DNA of 55,454 bases from Cytophagales bacterium (GTDB lineage Bacteria > Bacteroidota > Bacteroidia > Cytophagales > Cyclobacteriaceae). The stretch covers positions 1 to 55,454 of the forward strand of contig WGNT01000123.1 in NCBI GenBank assembly GCA_016124425.1, read 5' to 3'. Below are positions 28,475 through 38,214 of this stretch, one piece after another. The notes below the pieces were generated by a model. It saw only the letters and a program-made list of their open reading frames with translations. It was not told where the DNA came from and did not search any database. How positions within the stretch are numbered: the first letter of the stretch is position 1; each line of letters starts with the position of its first letter. The translations under genes and the position numbers were made by a program.

Positions 28475-30601
28475 ATGCGCATTGGTTATATAGGCATTTT
28501 TTTCTTAACGCTGGGCTGGGCATCTGCGCAGCAACGCTTTTCCCTTACTGCCGACCTAAAGGCTGAACTTCAAGAGCGGAACTTATCTATGCCATTTGCA
28601 GGGGGTATCAACGCGGCCCAGATTCAGACCATGGATCTGACGGGCGACGGGGAGGAAGAATATGTGATTTGGGACATCAATGCAGGTATGCTTTCCGTAA
28701 TTCGGGAACATCCGGATGGCCGGTACGAACACCTACCACAAGCTAGTTACCAGTTTCCTGCCGACATAAGCGGGTTTTTAGTGCTAGCCGACTTTGACGG
28801 GGATGGCCGCAAGGATCTATTCACCGGGAGCCCATTTGGCATCAAAGCCTACAAAAACATCACGCCGGCAACTGCTTCCCACCTTCAATGGGAAGAAGCC
28901 CAAGCCTTCCTTCGCTTGGACAACGGCTCCAACGTCACCGCAAACAGCATGGACATTCCGCTGATTATGGACCTGGACGGAGATGGTGATTTGGATCTTT
29001 TAACCTTTAATTTTGCGTCGGGAGACTACCTGGAGTTCTACCGAAACACCAGCATGGAACGCAAGGGCGTAGCGGATATAGACGGATTTGCCTCTGCACA
29101 AATACGTTGGGGAGAATTCGAATTTTGCAGTTGCGGTACCTTCACCTTTGGTATAACCTGCGCGGGTGCACCGATTGCCTCCCTCCCTCCTACAACGGAA
29201 ACGGCCAGATTGGCGCATGCAGGCGGACACTCCATTCTCTACCATGACCTGAACGGAGACGGGGTGCGGGATCTGCTGATGGGGCAGGATCTTTGCCGAA
29301 CCTTATACTTCCTACCCAACAAAGGAACCGATTCCTCCCCCGTTTTTGACGAGTTTTTGCTGGAATTACCGCAAACAGGACCCTTGCCGGAGTTTCCGGT
29401 ATTTCATGCTGCCCACTTGGTCAAAGACCACCTGATAATTACCAGCAACTCCTCCGAAACAGGGGCGAATTCGTTGGCGGACTTTGGATCAAGCGTTTAC
29501 CGATACGCTCTTTCAGGAAATGTGGGCCTGACGACTAGGCGTTTTTTGCAAGATGAAATGATTGATCTTGGCGAAAATTCACGGCCGTTCTTTATGGGGA
29601 ATAATGCTAACGGATCATTAGTTGTCACATCCAACTATATCCTGGAGGGGCGATCGGTAAGCAGGGCCACCCGCTTTGTATTGGAGGGAGGTGTGTTCAG
29701 GGCCACAGATGATGATTATCTTCAGCTATCCCAACTGGAGCTGCGGGAAATGAATCACCAATCCTTTAAAACCTCCAAAGGCGTAGACTGGCACATCGTC
29801 ACCGGCGACCGCGTAGTCGACGGAATCCCAGAAAAGATCATCCGCTATTTACGGCATGCCCGGCCTGAGGAGGCTCAAGAAAGTCAGGTTCCTGGTTTTA
29901 CCCTGTGTGGCGTGGATGATTTGAAATTTTTCTCGCATAACAACGAAGATTACCTACTTGTGGGTAGACAAACGGGGGAACTACTGTTGTTTCAGGCAAA
30001 TTTTGAGGGCAACGGCTTGCAACTTCAACTGAAGGAAAGGGAGTTTTTGGGTTTCTCGGATAACCCAGTTAACAGGAATTTAGCAGTAGCGGTTGTTGCG
30101 GGTACCTCCCCCACGCTGCTTGCCGTTGATCAAAGGGGTATTCTACGCGCGGTGACGGATTTCATGGAAAATCCGGAGACCATAACCGTTCAGGTGCAGG
30201 TGGGTGAAAACCAATGGGTACCAACGAAGCTGGGGAGAAATACTTGGATGACACCCGTTCCGTCTCCCTTCGGCAGTACCTATGACGTGATCTTAGGCAA
30301 CAGAGCTGGCGGATTATTGTATTACAGGGGTGTACAGGATGCAGGAAACGACGATGGTGAGGGCCTTCAGATCAACGTATATCCAAACCCGGCCCAAGCA
30401 AAAACCAAGGTGATTTCCAGCAAAGCGGCGGTAATGGATATCGTGCACCTTTCCGGTAAGGTAGTTCTGGAAAAGGTGGCCCTTTCACCGAACCAACCCA
30501 TTGAATTATTTCTGACAGGAATGGCTTCCGGCGTTTATATTGTGAGGTTAACAGGAGAAAGCCGAGAGGTAGTTCATAAAAAACTGATTGTGTATCAATG
30601 A
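28475..30601 (+). CDS. FG-GAP/VCBS repeat protein with T9SS type A sorting domain
   Basis: A secreted 708-residue protein. After a signal peptide (about 1-19) come FG-GAP/VCBS-like repeats with calcium-binding loops: DLTGDGEEEYVIWD, DFDGDGRKDLFTGS, DLDGDGDLDLLTFN and DLNGDGVRDLLMGQ. The last 80 residues form a type A sorting domain (INVYPNPAQ... GVYIVRLTG... KKLIV). This domain directs the protein through the outer membrane by the type IX system and is then usually cleaved. A Cys pair lies near residue 215 (FEFCSCGTF). The role is unknown; adhesion or polymer binding is possible. It is convergent with the nitrilase gene, with 7 bases between. Confidence 0.9.
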   Translation: MRIGYIGIFFLTLGWASAQQRFSLTADLKAELQERNLSMPFAGGINAAQIQTMDLTGDGEEEYVIWDINAGMLSVIREHPDGRYEHLPQASYQFPADISGFLVLADFDGDGRKDLFTGSPFGIKAYKNITPATASHLQWEEAQAFLRLDNGSNVTANSMDIPLIMDLDGDGDLDLLTFNFASGDYLEFYRNTSMERKGVADIDGFASAQIRWGEFEFCSCGTFTFGITCAGAPIASLPPTTETARLAHAGGHSILYHDLNGDGVRDLLMGQDLCRTLYFLPNKGTDSSPVFDEFLLELPQTGPLPEFPVFHAAHLVKDHLIITSNSSETGANSLADFGSSVYRYALSGNVGLTTRRFLQDEMIDLGENSRPFFMGNNANGSLVVTSNYILEGRSVSRATRFVLEGGVFRATDDDYLQLSQLELREMNHQSFKTSKGVDWHIVTGDRVVDGIPEKIIRYLRHARPEEAQESQVPGFTLCGVDDLKFFSHNNEDYLLVGRQTGELLLFQANFEGNGLQLQLKEREFLGFSDNPVNRNLAVAVVAGTSPTLLAVDQRGILRAVTDFMENPETITVQVQVGENQWVPTKLGRNTWMTPVPSPFGSTYDVILGNRAGGLLYYRGVQDAGNDDGEGLQINVYPNPAQAKTKVISSKAAVMDIVHLSGKVVLEKVALSPNQPIELFLTGMASGVYIVRLTGESREVVHKKLIVYQ

Positions 30602-30608
30602 TACCTTT

Positions 30609-31400
30609 TTATTCCATCCTGTACCTATCTGCATCCCTCCAAGCTGGAAATTTTTCCCGGTATTCCAGAAGCAGGTCAGCGTCTAATGTTGCTAGAAGGG
30701 TAAGTTCCTGATCTGCGGCAAAACTAAGGCGGGTACCCTTAAAATCATACAACGCAGAATGACCGTCATAGGCAATAGCATTGCCATCCACACCGATTCG
30801 GTTTATCCCAAGCGTATAGGACCAATTTTCCACCGCCCTTGCAGGAAGCAACACATCCCAGGCAGTAGTTCTTGAAGCTGGCCATGAGGCTATGTAAAAG
30901 GAAAAATCATACGCAAAACCCTCCGCTTCCGTGGCTCGATTTCTGGACCATACTGGAAACCGAAGGTCGTAACAGATCTGGGGGAATATTTTCCATCCTT
31001 TTAAGGTGAAAATTGGTTGCTTTTTACCGATTAGGTAATGCTTGTCCTCATTTGCCATCCGAAATAAGTGCCGCTTATCATAATGGTGCACCTCTCCCTC
31101 CGGAGTAACCCACAAAAGCCTATTTGAATACTGCTCCCCTTCCTTTATGACGATACTTCCCGTAATTACTGCCTTTGTTTGGGAGGCCATCTGCTTCATC
31201 CACCTGGTTGTGTCCATATTCATGTGTTCGGCCACTTGTTCTGTTTCCATCGTGAATCCAGAGGTAAACATTTCCGGAAGCACAATCAAATCCACGGGGT
31301 TTTCAAGCTGCCAAATTTTTTCTTCAAACATGGCCAGGTTAGCTCTACGGTCATGCCAATGCAAAGCTGATTGAATACCTGCTAGTGTTAGATTTTTCAT
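30609..31400 (-). CDS. Nitrilase-family amidohydrolase (omega-amidase YafV-like)
   Basis: A 263-residue carbon-nitrogen hydrolase. The Glu-Lys-Cys triad is visible: Glu in IVLPEMFTSGF, Lys in HHYDKRHLF and Cys in FPQICYDLRFP. This branch resembles YafV/omega-amidase, which hydrolyses 2-oxoglutaramate and 2-oxosuccinamate as metabolite repair. The C-terminal part (NRIGVDGNAIAYDGHS) also fits. It ends 7 bases from the convergent T9SS cargo gene. It is separated from def by 58 bases. Confidence 0.9.
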   Translation of the reverse strand: MKNLTLAGIQSALHWHDRRANLAMFEEKIWQLENPVDLIVLPEMFTSGFTMETEQVAEHMNMDTTRWMKQMASQTKAVITGSIVIKEGEQYSNRLLWVTPEGEVHHYDKRHLFRMANEDKHYLIGKKQPIFTLKGWKIFPQICYDLRFPVWSRNRATEAEGFAYDFSFYIASWPASRTTAWDVLLPARAVENWSYTLGINRIGVDGNAIAYDGHSALYDFKGTRLSFAADQELTLLATLDADLLLEYREKFPAWRDADRYRME

Positions 31401-31458
31401 TGCACCTTAAAGAATTGGCTGTGAAAGAAAGGGACTGTATACGCAACGGCTCGTAAGC

Positions 31459-32007
31459 TTACGGGTATACCATCCGATAATCGGTTGAAACTTTCCCCTT
31501 GCTGATATCTATCAGCTTGCTTTTGACCATCCGCTTCTTGAGGCCTTTCAGGTAATCCACAAACAAGATCCCTTCCAAATGATCGTATTCGTGTTGAATC
31601 ACACGGGCAGTAAGGCCGGAAAACTCTTCCTCTTTGAGGTTCCAATGCTCATCATAATATTCCAACGTGAGCTTTTCAGGCCGGATTATCTCAGCCCTTA
31701 CCTCCGGAATACTCAAGCAGCCTTCCTCAAAGCTATAAGGATCACCATATTCATCCAAGATAATAGGGTTGATAAACGCCCTTCTAATGCCTTTTTCCTC
31801 GGAATCTTCGTCTAGCATCAAGTTACTGTCGATCACGAACAGCCGAACTCCTTTGTTTATCTGTGGGGCTGCCAAGCCGACACCATTCGCATTTTCCATT
31901 GTGGCAAACATGTCGGCTACCAACAAAGAGATATCGGCGCCTTCATTGATTTCGGCGGCTTCTTTTTTTAAAATTGGGTTCCCGAACGCTACGATGGGAT
32001 AAATCAT
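31459..32007 (-). CDS. def: Peptide deformylase
   Basis: Removes the N-formyl group from new proteins. The three motifs are present: GVGLAAPQI, EEGCLSIP with the metal Cys, and QHEYDHLEGILF with the HExxH zinc or iron ligands. The 182 residues are normal for a type 1 enzyme. Its start overlaps ruvX by 4 bases (32004-32007), so the two are coupled. Confidence 0.97.
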   Translation of the reverse strand: MIYPIVAFGNPILKKEAAEINEGADISLLVADMFATMENANGVGLAAPQINKGVRLFVIDSNLMLDEDSEEKGIRRAFINPIILDEYGDPYSFEEGCLSIPEVRAEIIRPEKLTLEYYDEHWNLKEEEFSGLTARVIQHEYDHLEGILFVDYLKGLKKRMVKSKLIDISKGKVSTDYRMVYP

Positions 32008-32417
32008 ATTCTTTCCAAATAAGTTTGTAAAATGATGGCAGCACTGATTTTATCTAAGTTGCCTGCTTTTTCTTTTCGGTCCTTTTTTTTGCTTCCCATG
32101 GAAATCATGGTTTGCATGGCCATCTTAGAAGTAAATCGTTCGTCTACCAGTGTAACAGACTTTTCGGGATACATACCCGAAAGCTTTTTCTGAAGTTGTA
32201 GTACCTGTGGGGTCATTTGAGTAGGAGTACCATCGAGTGATTTCGGATAGCCTATCACTATTGTATCTACAGGCTCCTTTTCAAAATATCCAGAAAGATA
32301 GGAAAATAGAGTATGTGTAGGGATGGTTTCCAAGGGGTTCGCCAACAGCTTCAACGGGTCTGTAACCGCCAAACCGGTTCGTTTGGTTCCCAAATCTATG
32401 GCAATAACCCGACCCAT
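32004..32417 (-). CDS. ruvX: Holliday junction resolvase-like RuvX (YqgF)
   Basis: RuvX/YqgF is an RNase H-fold nuclease linked to 16S rRNA 5'-end processing and possibly to Holliday junction resolution. The N-terminal AIDLGTKRTGLAVTDP carries the first catalytic Asp, VIGYPKSLDGTPT follows, and LVDERFTSKMA gives the DERFTS motif. The 137-residue length is normal. It shares one base with the upstream ric gene and four with def, forming a tight operon. Confidence 0.95.
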   Translation of the reverse strand: MGRVIAIDLGTKRTGLAVTDPLKLLANPLETIPTHTLFSYLSGYFEKEPVDTIVIGYPKSLDGTPTQMTPQVLQLQKKLSGMYPEKSVTLVDERFTSKMAMQTMISMGSKKKDRKEKAGNLDKISAAIILQTYLERI

Positions 32418-33175
32418 TAATTGGATTTAATCTTGAGCAACAACTTTCGCTTTACGTCTTTTTCCAACTCAACTGCTTTTGGAAATAGCAAGTCGTTTTC
32501 GATCTTCGCATGCACGATCAATTCCTGCTCCAATTTTTGCAACTCTTGGTAGAGGACCCTAATGGCTATTGGCGCATCTGCCGGCAACTGATAATCCCCC
32601 GTCAGGCGTCGGATTCCGACCATTTCGTCGTCATGGGCCTCATGTTCCTCCGCAAGGGCGTATATGGGGGCGTTTTCAAAAATTTGAATGGCCTTCTCAA
32701 ACGGGATAGTCCCCTTTTCTATTTCCTGCAACTGAAATATACGGCTGAATAACGTGTCTTCTTCTTCATGTATGTGGTGAATAAAATCATCCACAAACAA
32801 GGGGAACATAAGCCTGAGATCACTAAGCAAGGGCTCGTAAGGCTTAACATGCCGTATACCATCTACCATACTGGACAAAAAAGGCAGCTCCTGTCGAATA
32901 AAAAAGCGGTGTTTCTTCTTCAAATAGCCTACCAATACCTCAATGGAATGCAGGTAAAGTTCCTCGGTACTTGGATCTTTGCTTTTCGCCCATTGTTCTA
33001 ATTCCGCCACGACTTGTTCTGGATTCACTTTGAAGGTGAGGCAGACTTCCTCCAAGGATTGTTGCTCGCAGGTAAAAAAACTTATGCCGAAATAGTGGAG
33101 TACAGCGGCAAATCCCTGATTTTCGTTAATCAGTTCTGCAATGGATCTTTTGTATATGTTGCCGGAGGAACCCAT
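32417..33175 (-). CDS. RIC-type hemerythrin-like protein (iron-sulfur repair family)
   Basis: A 252-residue protein with a ScdA/DUF542 N-terminal domain and a hemerythrin di-iron domain. RIC proteins repair iron-sulfur clusters after nitrosative or oxidative damage. Di-iron ligands are visible in HHIHEEEDTLFSRIF, EEHEAHDDEM and HAKIENDLLF. The first domain normally has a Cys-Cys-Gly-Gly motif, but here the place reads FFTCEQQSLEEVC, with only one Cys. The gene starts an operon with ruvX and def, which suggests a housekeeping use. It is divergent from the S41 peptidase gene. Confidence 0.85.
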   Translation of the reverse strand: MGSSGNIYKRSIAELINENQGFAAVLHYFGISFFTCEQQSLEEVCLTFKVNPEQVVAELEQWAKSKDPSTEELYLHSIEVLVGYLKKKHRFFIRQELPFLSSMVDGIRHVKPYEPLLSDLRLMFPLFVDDFIHHIHEEEDTLFSRIFQLQEIEKGTIPFEKAIQIFENAPIYALAEEHEAHDDEMVGIRRLTGDYQLPADAPIAIRVLYQELQKLEQELIVHAKIENDLLFPKAVELEKDVKRKLLLKIKSN

Positions 33176-33243
33176 ACCTACAAAAGTATAAATTTTTTCC
33201 CTGAAAAAAGAGGAAAAAGAAACATCGAATTTTTATTTGTTGC

Positions 33244-33306
33244 GTTTATTTAAACGAAATACCAATTATACCTGTTTAATTGTTTAAATGGATTTTTTCC
33301 ATTTAA
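33244..33306. promoter_or_regulatory. Two palindromes in the divergent ric/ctp intergenic region
   Basis: CGTTTA-TT-TAAACG at 33243-33256 and TTAAATGGA-TTTTT-TCCATTTAA at 33284-33306 are perfect inverted repeats in the AT-rich region between the two divergent genes. They could be operators or an RNA hairpin. No -7/-33 pair was convincingly placed. Confidence 0.35.
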
Positions 33307-33354
33307 TTTAACGATGCAAGTTCATCAGATTTCCAATTTAACTACGCAATAAAC

Positions 33355-34983
33355 GTGAGCCAGGAAAAAAACACCAAAACACAGATTCGGCTTCCCATCA
33401 TATTAGCCCTCGGAATTTCTGCGGGGATATGGATAGGTGCTACTTTTGCAGAGCCCAAAAGTGACCGAAACGATCTGAAGTCAGCAATTTACAAGCTACA
33501 GGAAATTATCACCTACATCAATAGGGATTATGTTGACAGTGTCAATACCAATGAGTTGGTCGAATACGGCATAGAGAAAATGCTGGGCAAGCTAGACCCC
33601 CACTCCAGCTATATTACGGCAAAGGATGCCAATCTTGCCAAATCCCAACTAGAGGGAGAATTTGACGGAATCGGTATCGAGTTTGGAATCCTTAGGGATA
33701 CTATCTACGTCGTATCGCCACTTACAGGAGGGCCTTCCGAAAAACTCGGCCTGCAGCCCGGAGATCAGATTGTGACTGTAGATGGTAAAACGGTAGCGGG
33801 AATCGGCGTCTCCAACAGAGATGTTTTTGACTTGCTTCGAGGACCGAAAGGTAGCGTCGTAGATATCGGCATAAAACGAAAGAACCATGAAGGATTGATC
33901 GATTATGCGATCACCCGCGATAAAATCCCACAGTACAGCGTAAACGCCTCTTACATGATAAACGATGAGGTCGGCTACATCAAAATCACGCGCTTTGCTG
34001 CCAATACCCATGAGGAGTTCAGAAAAGCATTGCAAGACCTTAAGGGGAAAGGCATGAAGAAATTGATGCTGGACCTTCAGGGAAACCCAGGTGGATACAT
34101 GGGAGCGGCGATTAACATTGCTGATGAGATTTTAGCCGACAATGCGGTAATCGTATCGCAGGAAGGCAAGCTTAGCCGCTTTAACCAAGTAGCTACAGCA
34201 TTGAGGCCAGGTGCGTTTGAAGATGGTTCGGTCATTGTCCTTATCAATGAAGGCAGCGCATCCGCCTCTGAGATCGTTGCGGGAGCCCTTCAGGATAATG
34301 ATCGGGGGCTGATCGTAGGTAGAAGATCCTTTGGAAAGGGACTCGTACAGATGCCGATAGATCTTTCCGACGGCGCAGAGCTCCGTCTGACCATCGCCCG
34401 GTACTACACGCCATCCGGCAGATCCATCCAAAAACCTTACGGCGAAGATGAGGAGGATTACGGGATGGATTATTACAAACGCATGGAACATGGGGAGCTT
34501 TTCACAGCCGACTCTATTGTCTTCAATGACAGCCTAAAGTACGAAACGGTAAAAGGTAGAACGGTGTATGGCGGAGGTGGAATTATGCCGGATTACTTTG
34601 TACCCTTGGATACAACAATGAGTAGCCCCTATGTAAATCGATTGTTTGGTTCCGAAGCTTGGAGGGAATTTATCCTTGAATATCTGGATAAAAACAAAAA
34701 AACATATGAAAACATGTCTTTTGCGGACTACCATAAAAACTACGAGGTGTCCGATAGCATGTTGAATGAGTTGATTAAAGTTGGTGAAAAAAATCTGGTA
34801 AAATTCAACGAGAAAGATTTTAGCAAATCCAAGGCCTATCTTAAGACATTGATAAAGGCCCATATGGCTCGGAATCTTTATGATGACAGTGCCTTCTATC
34901 AGGTAATCAATGATATAAATGAGGTTTATCAACAGGCCCTGCTACTTTTTGACGAGGCAGCTAGGTTGGCTTCCAGTGAGTAA
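33355..34983 (+). CDS. S41 carboxy-terminal processing protease (CtpA-like)
   Basis: A membrane-anchored serine protease of 542 residues. An N-terminal hydrophobic helix (IILALGISAGIWIGATFA) anchors it facing the periplasm. A PDZ domain follows at about 85-180 (VSPLTGGPSEKLGLQPGDQIVTVDG). The catalytic part has DLQGNPGGYM, the Ser in NEGSASASEIVAGAL and the Lys in GRRSFGKGLVQ. A C-terminal helical extension of about 140 residues, common in Bacteroidota members, completes it. It starts at a GTG (33355) and ends at a strong terminator. Confidence 0.95.
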   Translation: MSQEKNTKTQIRLPIILALGISAGIWIGATFAEPKSDRNDLKSAIYKLQEIITYINRDYVDSVNTNELVEYGIEKMLGKLDPHSSYITAKDANLAKSQLEGEFDGIGIEFGILRDTIYVVSPLTGGPSEKLGLQPGDQIVTVDGKTVAGIGVSNRDVFDLLRGPKGSVVDIGIKRKNHEGLIDYAITRDKIPQYSVNASYMINDEVGYIKITRFAANTHEEFRKALQDLKGKGMKKLMLDLQGNPGGYMGAAINIADEILADNAVIVSQEGKLSRFNQVATALRPGAFEDGSVIVLINEGSASASEIVAGALQDNDRGLIVGRRSFGKGLVQMPIDLSDGAELRLTIARYYTPSGRSIQKPYGEDEEDYGMDYYKRMEHGELFTADSIVFNDSLKYETVKGRTVYGGGGIMPDYFVPLDTTMSSPYVNRLFGSEAWREFILEYLDKNKKTYENMSFADYHKNYEVSDSMLNELIKVGEKNLVKFNEKDFSKSKAYLKTLIKAHMARNLYDDSAFYQVINDINEVYQQALLLFDEAARLASSE

Positions 34984-35002
34984 ACCCCTAAGATTACATC
35001 CT

Positions 35003-35035
35003 AAAAGGCCAAGATGACACATCTTGGCCTTTTTT
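35003..35035 (+). terminator. Strong intrinsic terminator after the S41 peptidase gene
   Basis: AAAAGGCCAAGATG (35003-35016) pairs perfectly with CATCTTGGCCTTTT (35020-35033) around a 3-base loop, and a T-run follows. It lies 20 bases after the stop codon. Confidence 0.9.
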
Positions 35036-35100
35036 ATTGCCGTTTTCGGTCATTTTTTTGTTACTTCGTATGTTACCATTCACTTATACTTACAAAACCC

Positions 35101-35547
35101 ATGAAATACCTTACCTTATGTATCACCCTGATATTCGCCTCAATTAGCATGAATGCAAAAAGCCAAACCAAAATAAACCACGTCGCCGTCTATGCCAAAG
35201 ACCTCAAAGCAAGTGGCGAATTCTATGGGAAAATCGTTGGACTTCAGGAAATTGAAGAGCCCTTTAAAGACGGTCTTCATATCTGGTATGATATGGGAAT
35301 GGGTACTTCCCTGCACGTCATAGCCAGAGAAACCCCTTGGCAAGAACCCACCATTATGAAAGATAACCATCTTTGTTTTAGTGTGGCTGACTTGGATGGA
35401 TTTATTGAAAACCTAACCAAAAATGCAATTCCATTTGAAGATGCACGGGGCAACGTGGCCCAGGTAAATATACGCCCTGACGGCATTCGGCAAATATACA
35501 TCCGCGACCCTAGTGGATATTGGCTGGAGATTAATGATGAGTATTGA
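35101..35547 (+). CDS. Exported VOC-family (glyoxalase/bleomycin-resistance fold) protein
   Basis: A 148-residue protein with a VOC fold. A signal peptide MKYLTLCITLIFASISMNAKS precedes it, which is unusual for this mostly cytoplasmic fold. The domain shows INHVAVYAKDLKASGEFYGKIVGLQ, LHVIARE, NHLCFSVADLDGF and IYIRDPSGYWLEIND, giving possible metal ligands H (INHVAV), H and E. The frame opens earlier at 35014, but that part overlaps a terminator; the ATG at 35101 is clearly right. The substrate is unknown. Confidence 0.88.
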   Translation: MKYLTLCITLIFASISMNAKSQTKINHVAVYAKDLKASGEFYGKIVGLQEIEEPFKDGLHIWYDMGMGTSLHVIARETPWQEPTIMKDNHLCFSVADLDGFIENLTKNAIPFEDARGNVAQVNIRPDGIRQIYIRDPSGYWLEINDEY

Positions 35548-35566
35548 TGATTTGACTAGGGAGATA

Positions 35567-35710
35567 TTTTTGGAAATTTGATATTAATAGATACTGGATA
35601 CTGATGGATATTGGGTGAAGGGATATATGGTTGAAATATGGTTGATATAAAATGGAAATAGGGCGCTGCGGGGACGGTTATTTTGGAAATTTGATATTCA
35701 TGGATACTGG
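35567..35710. repeat. Pair of 30-base direct repeats
   Basis: TTTTGGAAATTTGATATT is found at 35568-35585 and again at 35681-35698, each followed by a similar AnAGATACTGG or CATGGATACTGG tail. They differ by two bases over about 30. The stretch between is GATAT-rich (GGATAT, GATATA). No gene is visible. Confidence 0.6.
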
Positions 35711-35734
35711 AGGTTGAAAGAATTTGTTTCCTGT

Positions 35735-36192
35735 GGGCACATCCAAGCCTCAAGTGGGCGTAAGAACTTAGCCTAGGGTGCAGCGAAGCCCTAGGCTATG
35801 AATGTACCTATAGGATTTGTTTTGGCTGCGGAGACGACTGAAAACAACATACCTTTACGCCAAAACCCGTATCCCTGAATTTCTCCCTTCCGCCTGACTT
35901 GTGGTGATAGTCGTTCCCGTGTGGGAATTGCAAATTCCAGTTATCTGTCCTCGGAATTGCAAATTCCGAGGAGCTGTTTAGTTGGGCACATCGAAGCCCC
36001 GAGGGGGCGTAAGAGCTTAGCCTAGGGTGCAGCGAAGCGAAGCCCTAGGCTTTGAATGTACCAATCGGATTTGTATTGGCTGCGGAGACGATTGAAACCA
36101 ACATACCTTTCCGCCAAAACCCGTTCCCTTTAATCTCTCGCTTCCGCCTGACTTGTGGTGATAGTCGTTCCCGTGTGGGAATTGCAAATTCA
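35735..36192. repeat. Two ~205-base direct repeats containing REP-like palindromes
   Basis: Copy A (35735-35939) and copy B (35984-36192) share almost the whole sequence in the same orientation. Each begins GGGCACATC.AAGCC and ends in GGGAATTGCAAATTC. Each contains a hairpin with an AGCCTAGGG/CCCTAGGCT stem (35770-35797 in A; 36019-36051 in B). B has an extra GCGAA in its loop. Between them lies a palindrome CTCGGAATTGCAAATTCCGAG (35950-35970). They look like a dispersed intergenic repeat, with no coding potential seen. Confidence 0.75.
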
Positions 36193-36206
36193 GGAACTAA
36201 ACCAAA

Positions 36207-36237
36207 AAAAATCCCGACCTACTTGGACGGGATTTTT
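36207..36237 (-). terminator. Terminator after the M1 peptidase gene
   Basis: AAAAATCCCG (36207-36216) pairs with CGGGATTTTT (36228-36237). On the minus strand it is followed by more T's. It lies 18 bases past the stop of the M1 gene and could also act on the other strand. Confidence 0.8.
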
Positions 36238-36255
36238 ATTCCTAACACACAGAAT

Positions 36256-38214
36256 TTACTCGTAGATGCTATTAGGCCAACTGTCATTGGCAATATTGAT
36301 ATCGGGAAGGACCTTGTCCGGATCAATCTCCACACGCTTTATTTCCTTATTTGTCTTTAGTAAGTGATTCCATTGATCCCCGCGCTGCCATATTTCTACC
36401 GGCAGTTTGATACGCTCCTCCGTACCATCCGCATACGAAATTTCAAGCAACACAGGCATAGGAACACCACCCTTATTAGCCAAAATAATCACCTTGTTTC
36501 CACCGTAGGGTACCACATTTTCGATAGCCAGGTCAATGTTCTCCGTGCCGTAAAACCAGCCTTTCCAAAACCAGTTCAGGTTTTCTCCCGCCACATTTTC
36601 CATGATGTTGAAGAAATCGCTAGGCTGCGGGTTTTTATAGGCCCAGGCCTCAATATAGGCGCTAAACGCATTATCAAAGCGCTCGTGGCCAAGGATGTAT
36701 TCCCGTAACATCAATAACCCAATGGCAGGTTTCATATAGGCAATCATCCCCAGATTAGCTGTGTTGGCTACATCGGGATAGGTATCTATACCCTCTCGGT
36801 TTGGATTGTTAAACCAGGATAGGTACCGGCGGGTTTGGTTGAGTGTTGATCCGTACTCCCCGTCATTAAATTCGAGGCTACTGTAATGGTTTATAAAGGT
36901 GTTGAATCCCTCGTCCATCCAGGCATAGCGACGTTCGTTTGTGCCAACGATCATAGGAAACCAATTGTGGCCAAACTCATGGTCCGTTACGTTCCATAGG
37001 GAAGCCCCGGTGCTTTTGTAGCTACAAAAATTCAGCCCGGGATATTCCATGCCATTGATATCTGCGGCAACATTCACGGCAACAGGATAGGGATATTCAA
37101 ACCAGCGTTCGGAATAATGTTCGATGGAGGCCTTTGAGTACTCGGTAGACCGGCCCCAGGCATCATTTCCGTCACTCTCTACAGGATAAGCGGACTGTGC
37201 CATGGCCTTTTTGCCACTTGGCAAATCTATCTTTGCGGCATCCCAGATAAACGCTTTGGAGGACGCAAATGCCACGTCTCTGGCATTTTGGATTTTGAAA
37301 CGCCATGTAAGTGTACCCGACTGCGTAGGGCGCAGCTGTGCCAGCTGCTTTACCTCGTCTGCCCTAACGATATGTACGGTGGTATCGCTCTTCGCAGCTA
37401 GACTCATGCGCTCCTGTTGTGTTTTTGTCAATACCTCACTAGAATTAACCAGCTCCCCGGAACCTACAACAATATGGTTGTACGGCACGGTAACTTTGTA
37501 GTCAAAATCGCCATACTCCAGGTAAAACTCTCCTGCCCCTAAGTAAGGCTCGATGTTCCAGCCAGTCACATCGTCAAAGACCGCTACTTTGGGATACCAT
37601 TGTGCCAGCGCATAGATGGTACCGTCACGTACTTGCAGTCTGCCCATTCGGTCCATGCCCTTTTCTGGAATTTTGAAACTAAAATCCATCGATATTACTG
37701 CCTGTCCTCCTTTAGCGGGAATAGGTTCGGGTAAAAATACCTGCATCCGCGTATCCGAAATCAGGTGGCGGCTGGAACTTGGGCTGTTTCTTTTGGCAAG
37801 CGCTGCCTGCACATTGGTAATCGTATAGCCTCCCTCCACATCGCCGCCATAGCGGTTACCCTGAATAGGCGTGGTAAGGGTTCCCCGTGAATCACTCTTA
37901 AACCGGTTCTGCTCCAGATGCAACCAAACAAAGTCCAGCGCCTCGGGGCTATTATTGGTATAGGTAATGACTACATTCCCGGATAGCGTATGGTTAGCAT
38001 CGTCTAAGGTAACGTCAATCACGTAGCTCGCCGCGTTTTGCCAATAAGTCGGTCCCGGCTTGCCTGAAGCAGTTCGGTATGTAGAGCCTTGCCTGTAGGA
38101 AAAATCCTCAAATAAGGCTTGGTTGTTTTTTGGTTCACTTTGGGCAAGGGAATTAAAATACATCCCAAAGACCAAGCAAACACACATTATCACAATTCGT
38201 TTCATCCAATTCAT
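36256..38214 (-). CDS. Exported M1 family zinc metallopeptidase
   Basis: A 652-residue aminopeptidase N-like protein. A signal peptide comes first (1 to about 25). The zinc site reads [13 protein letters not shown], with the third ligand Glu in [15 protein letters not shown] 18 residues later. The exopeptidase motif is NGMEYPGL rather than the classical GAMEN, which is common in this Bacteroidota branch. It lies beyond the large intergenic repeats and has its own terminator. It probably trims peptides in the periplasm or at the outer membrane. Confidence 0.93.
   Translation of the reverse strand: MNWMKRIVIMCVCLVFGMYFNSLAQSEPKNNQALFEDFSYRQGSTYRTASGKPGPTYWQNAASYVIDVTLDDANHTLSGNVVITYTNNSPEALDFVWLHLEQNRFKSDSRGTLTTPIQGNRYGGDVEGGYTITNVQAALAKRNSPSSSRHLISDTRMQVFLPEPIPAKGGQAVISMDFSFKIPEKGMDRMGRLQVRDGTIYALAQWYPKVAVFDDVTGWNIEPYLGAGEFYLEYGDFDYKVTVPYNHIVVGSGELVNSSEVLTKTQQERMSLAAKSDTTVHIVRADEVKQLAQLRPTQSGTLTWRFKIQNARDVAFASSKAFIWDAAKIDLPSGKKAMAQSAYPVESDGNDAWGRSTEYSKASIEHYSERWFEYPYPVAVNVAADINGMEYPGLNFCSYKSTGASLWNVTDHEFGHNWFPMIVGTNERRYAWMDEGFNTFINHYSSLEFNDGEYGSTLNQTRRYLSWFNNPNREGIDTYPDVANTANLGMIAYMKPAIGLLMLREYILGHERFDNAFSAYIEAWAYKNPQPSDFFNIMENVAGENLNWFWKGWFYGTENIDLAIENVVPYGGNKVIILANKGGVPMPVLLEISYADGTEERIKLPVEIWQRGDQWNHLLKTNKEIKRVEIDPDKVLPDINIANDSWPNSIYE

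Noticed and set aside
31397..31645. Minus-strand frame of 82 codons between def and the nitrilase gene
   Set aside because: It overlaps the end of def in another frame, with no motif.
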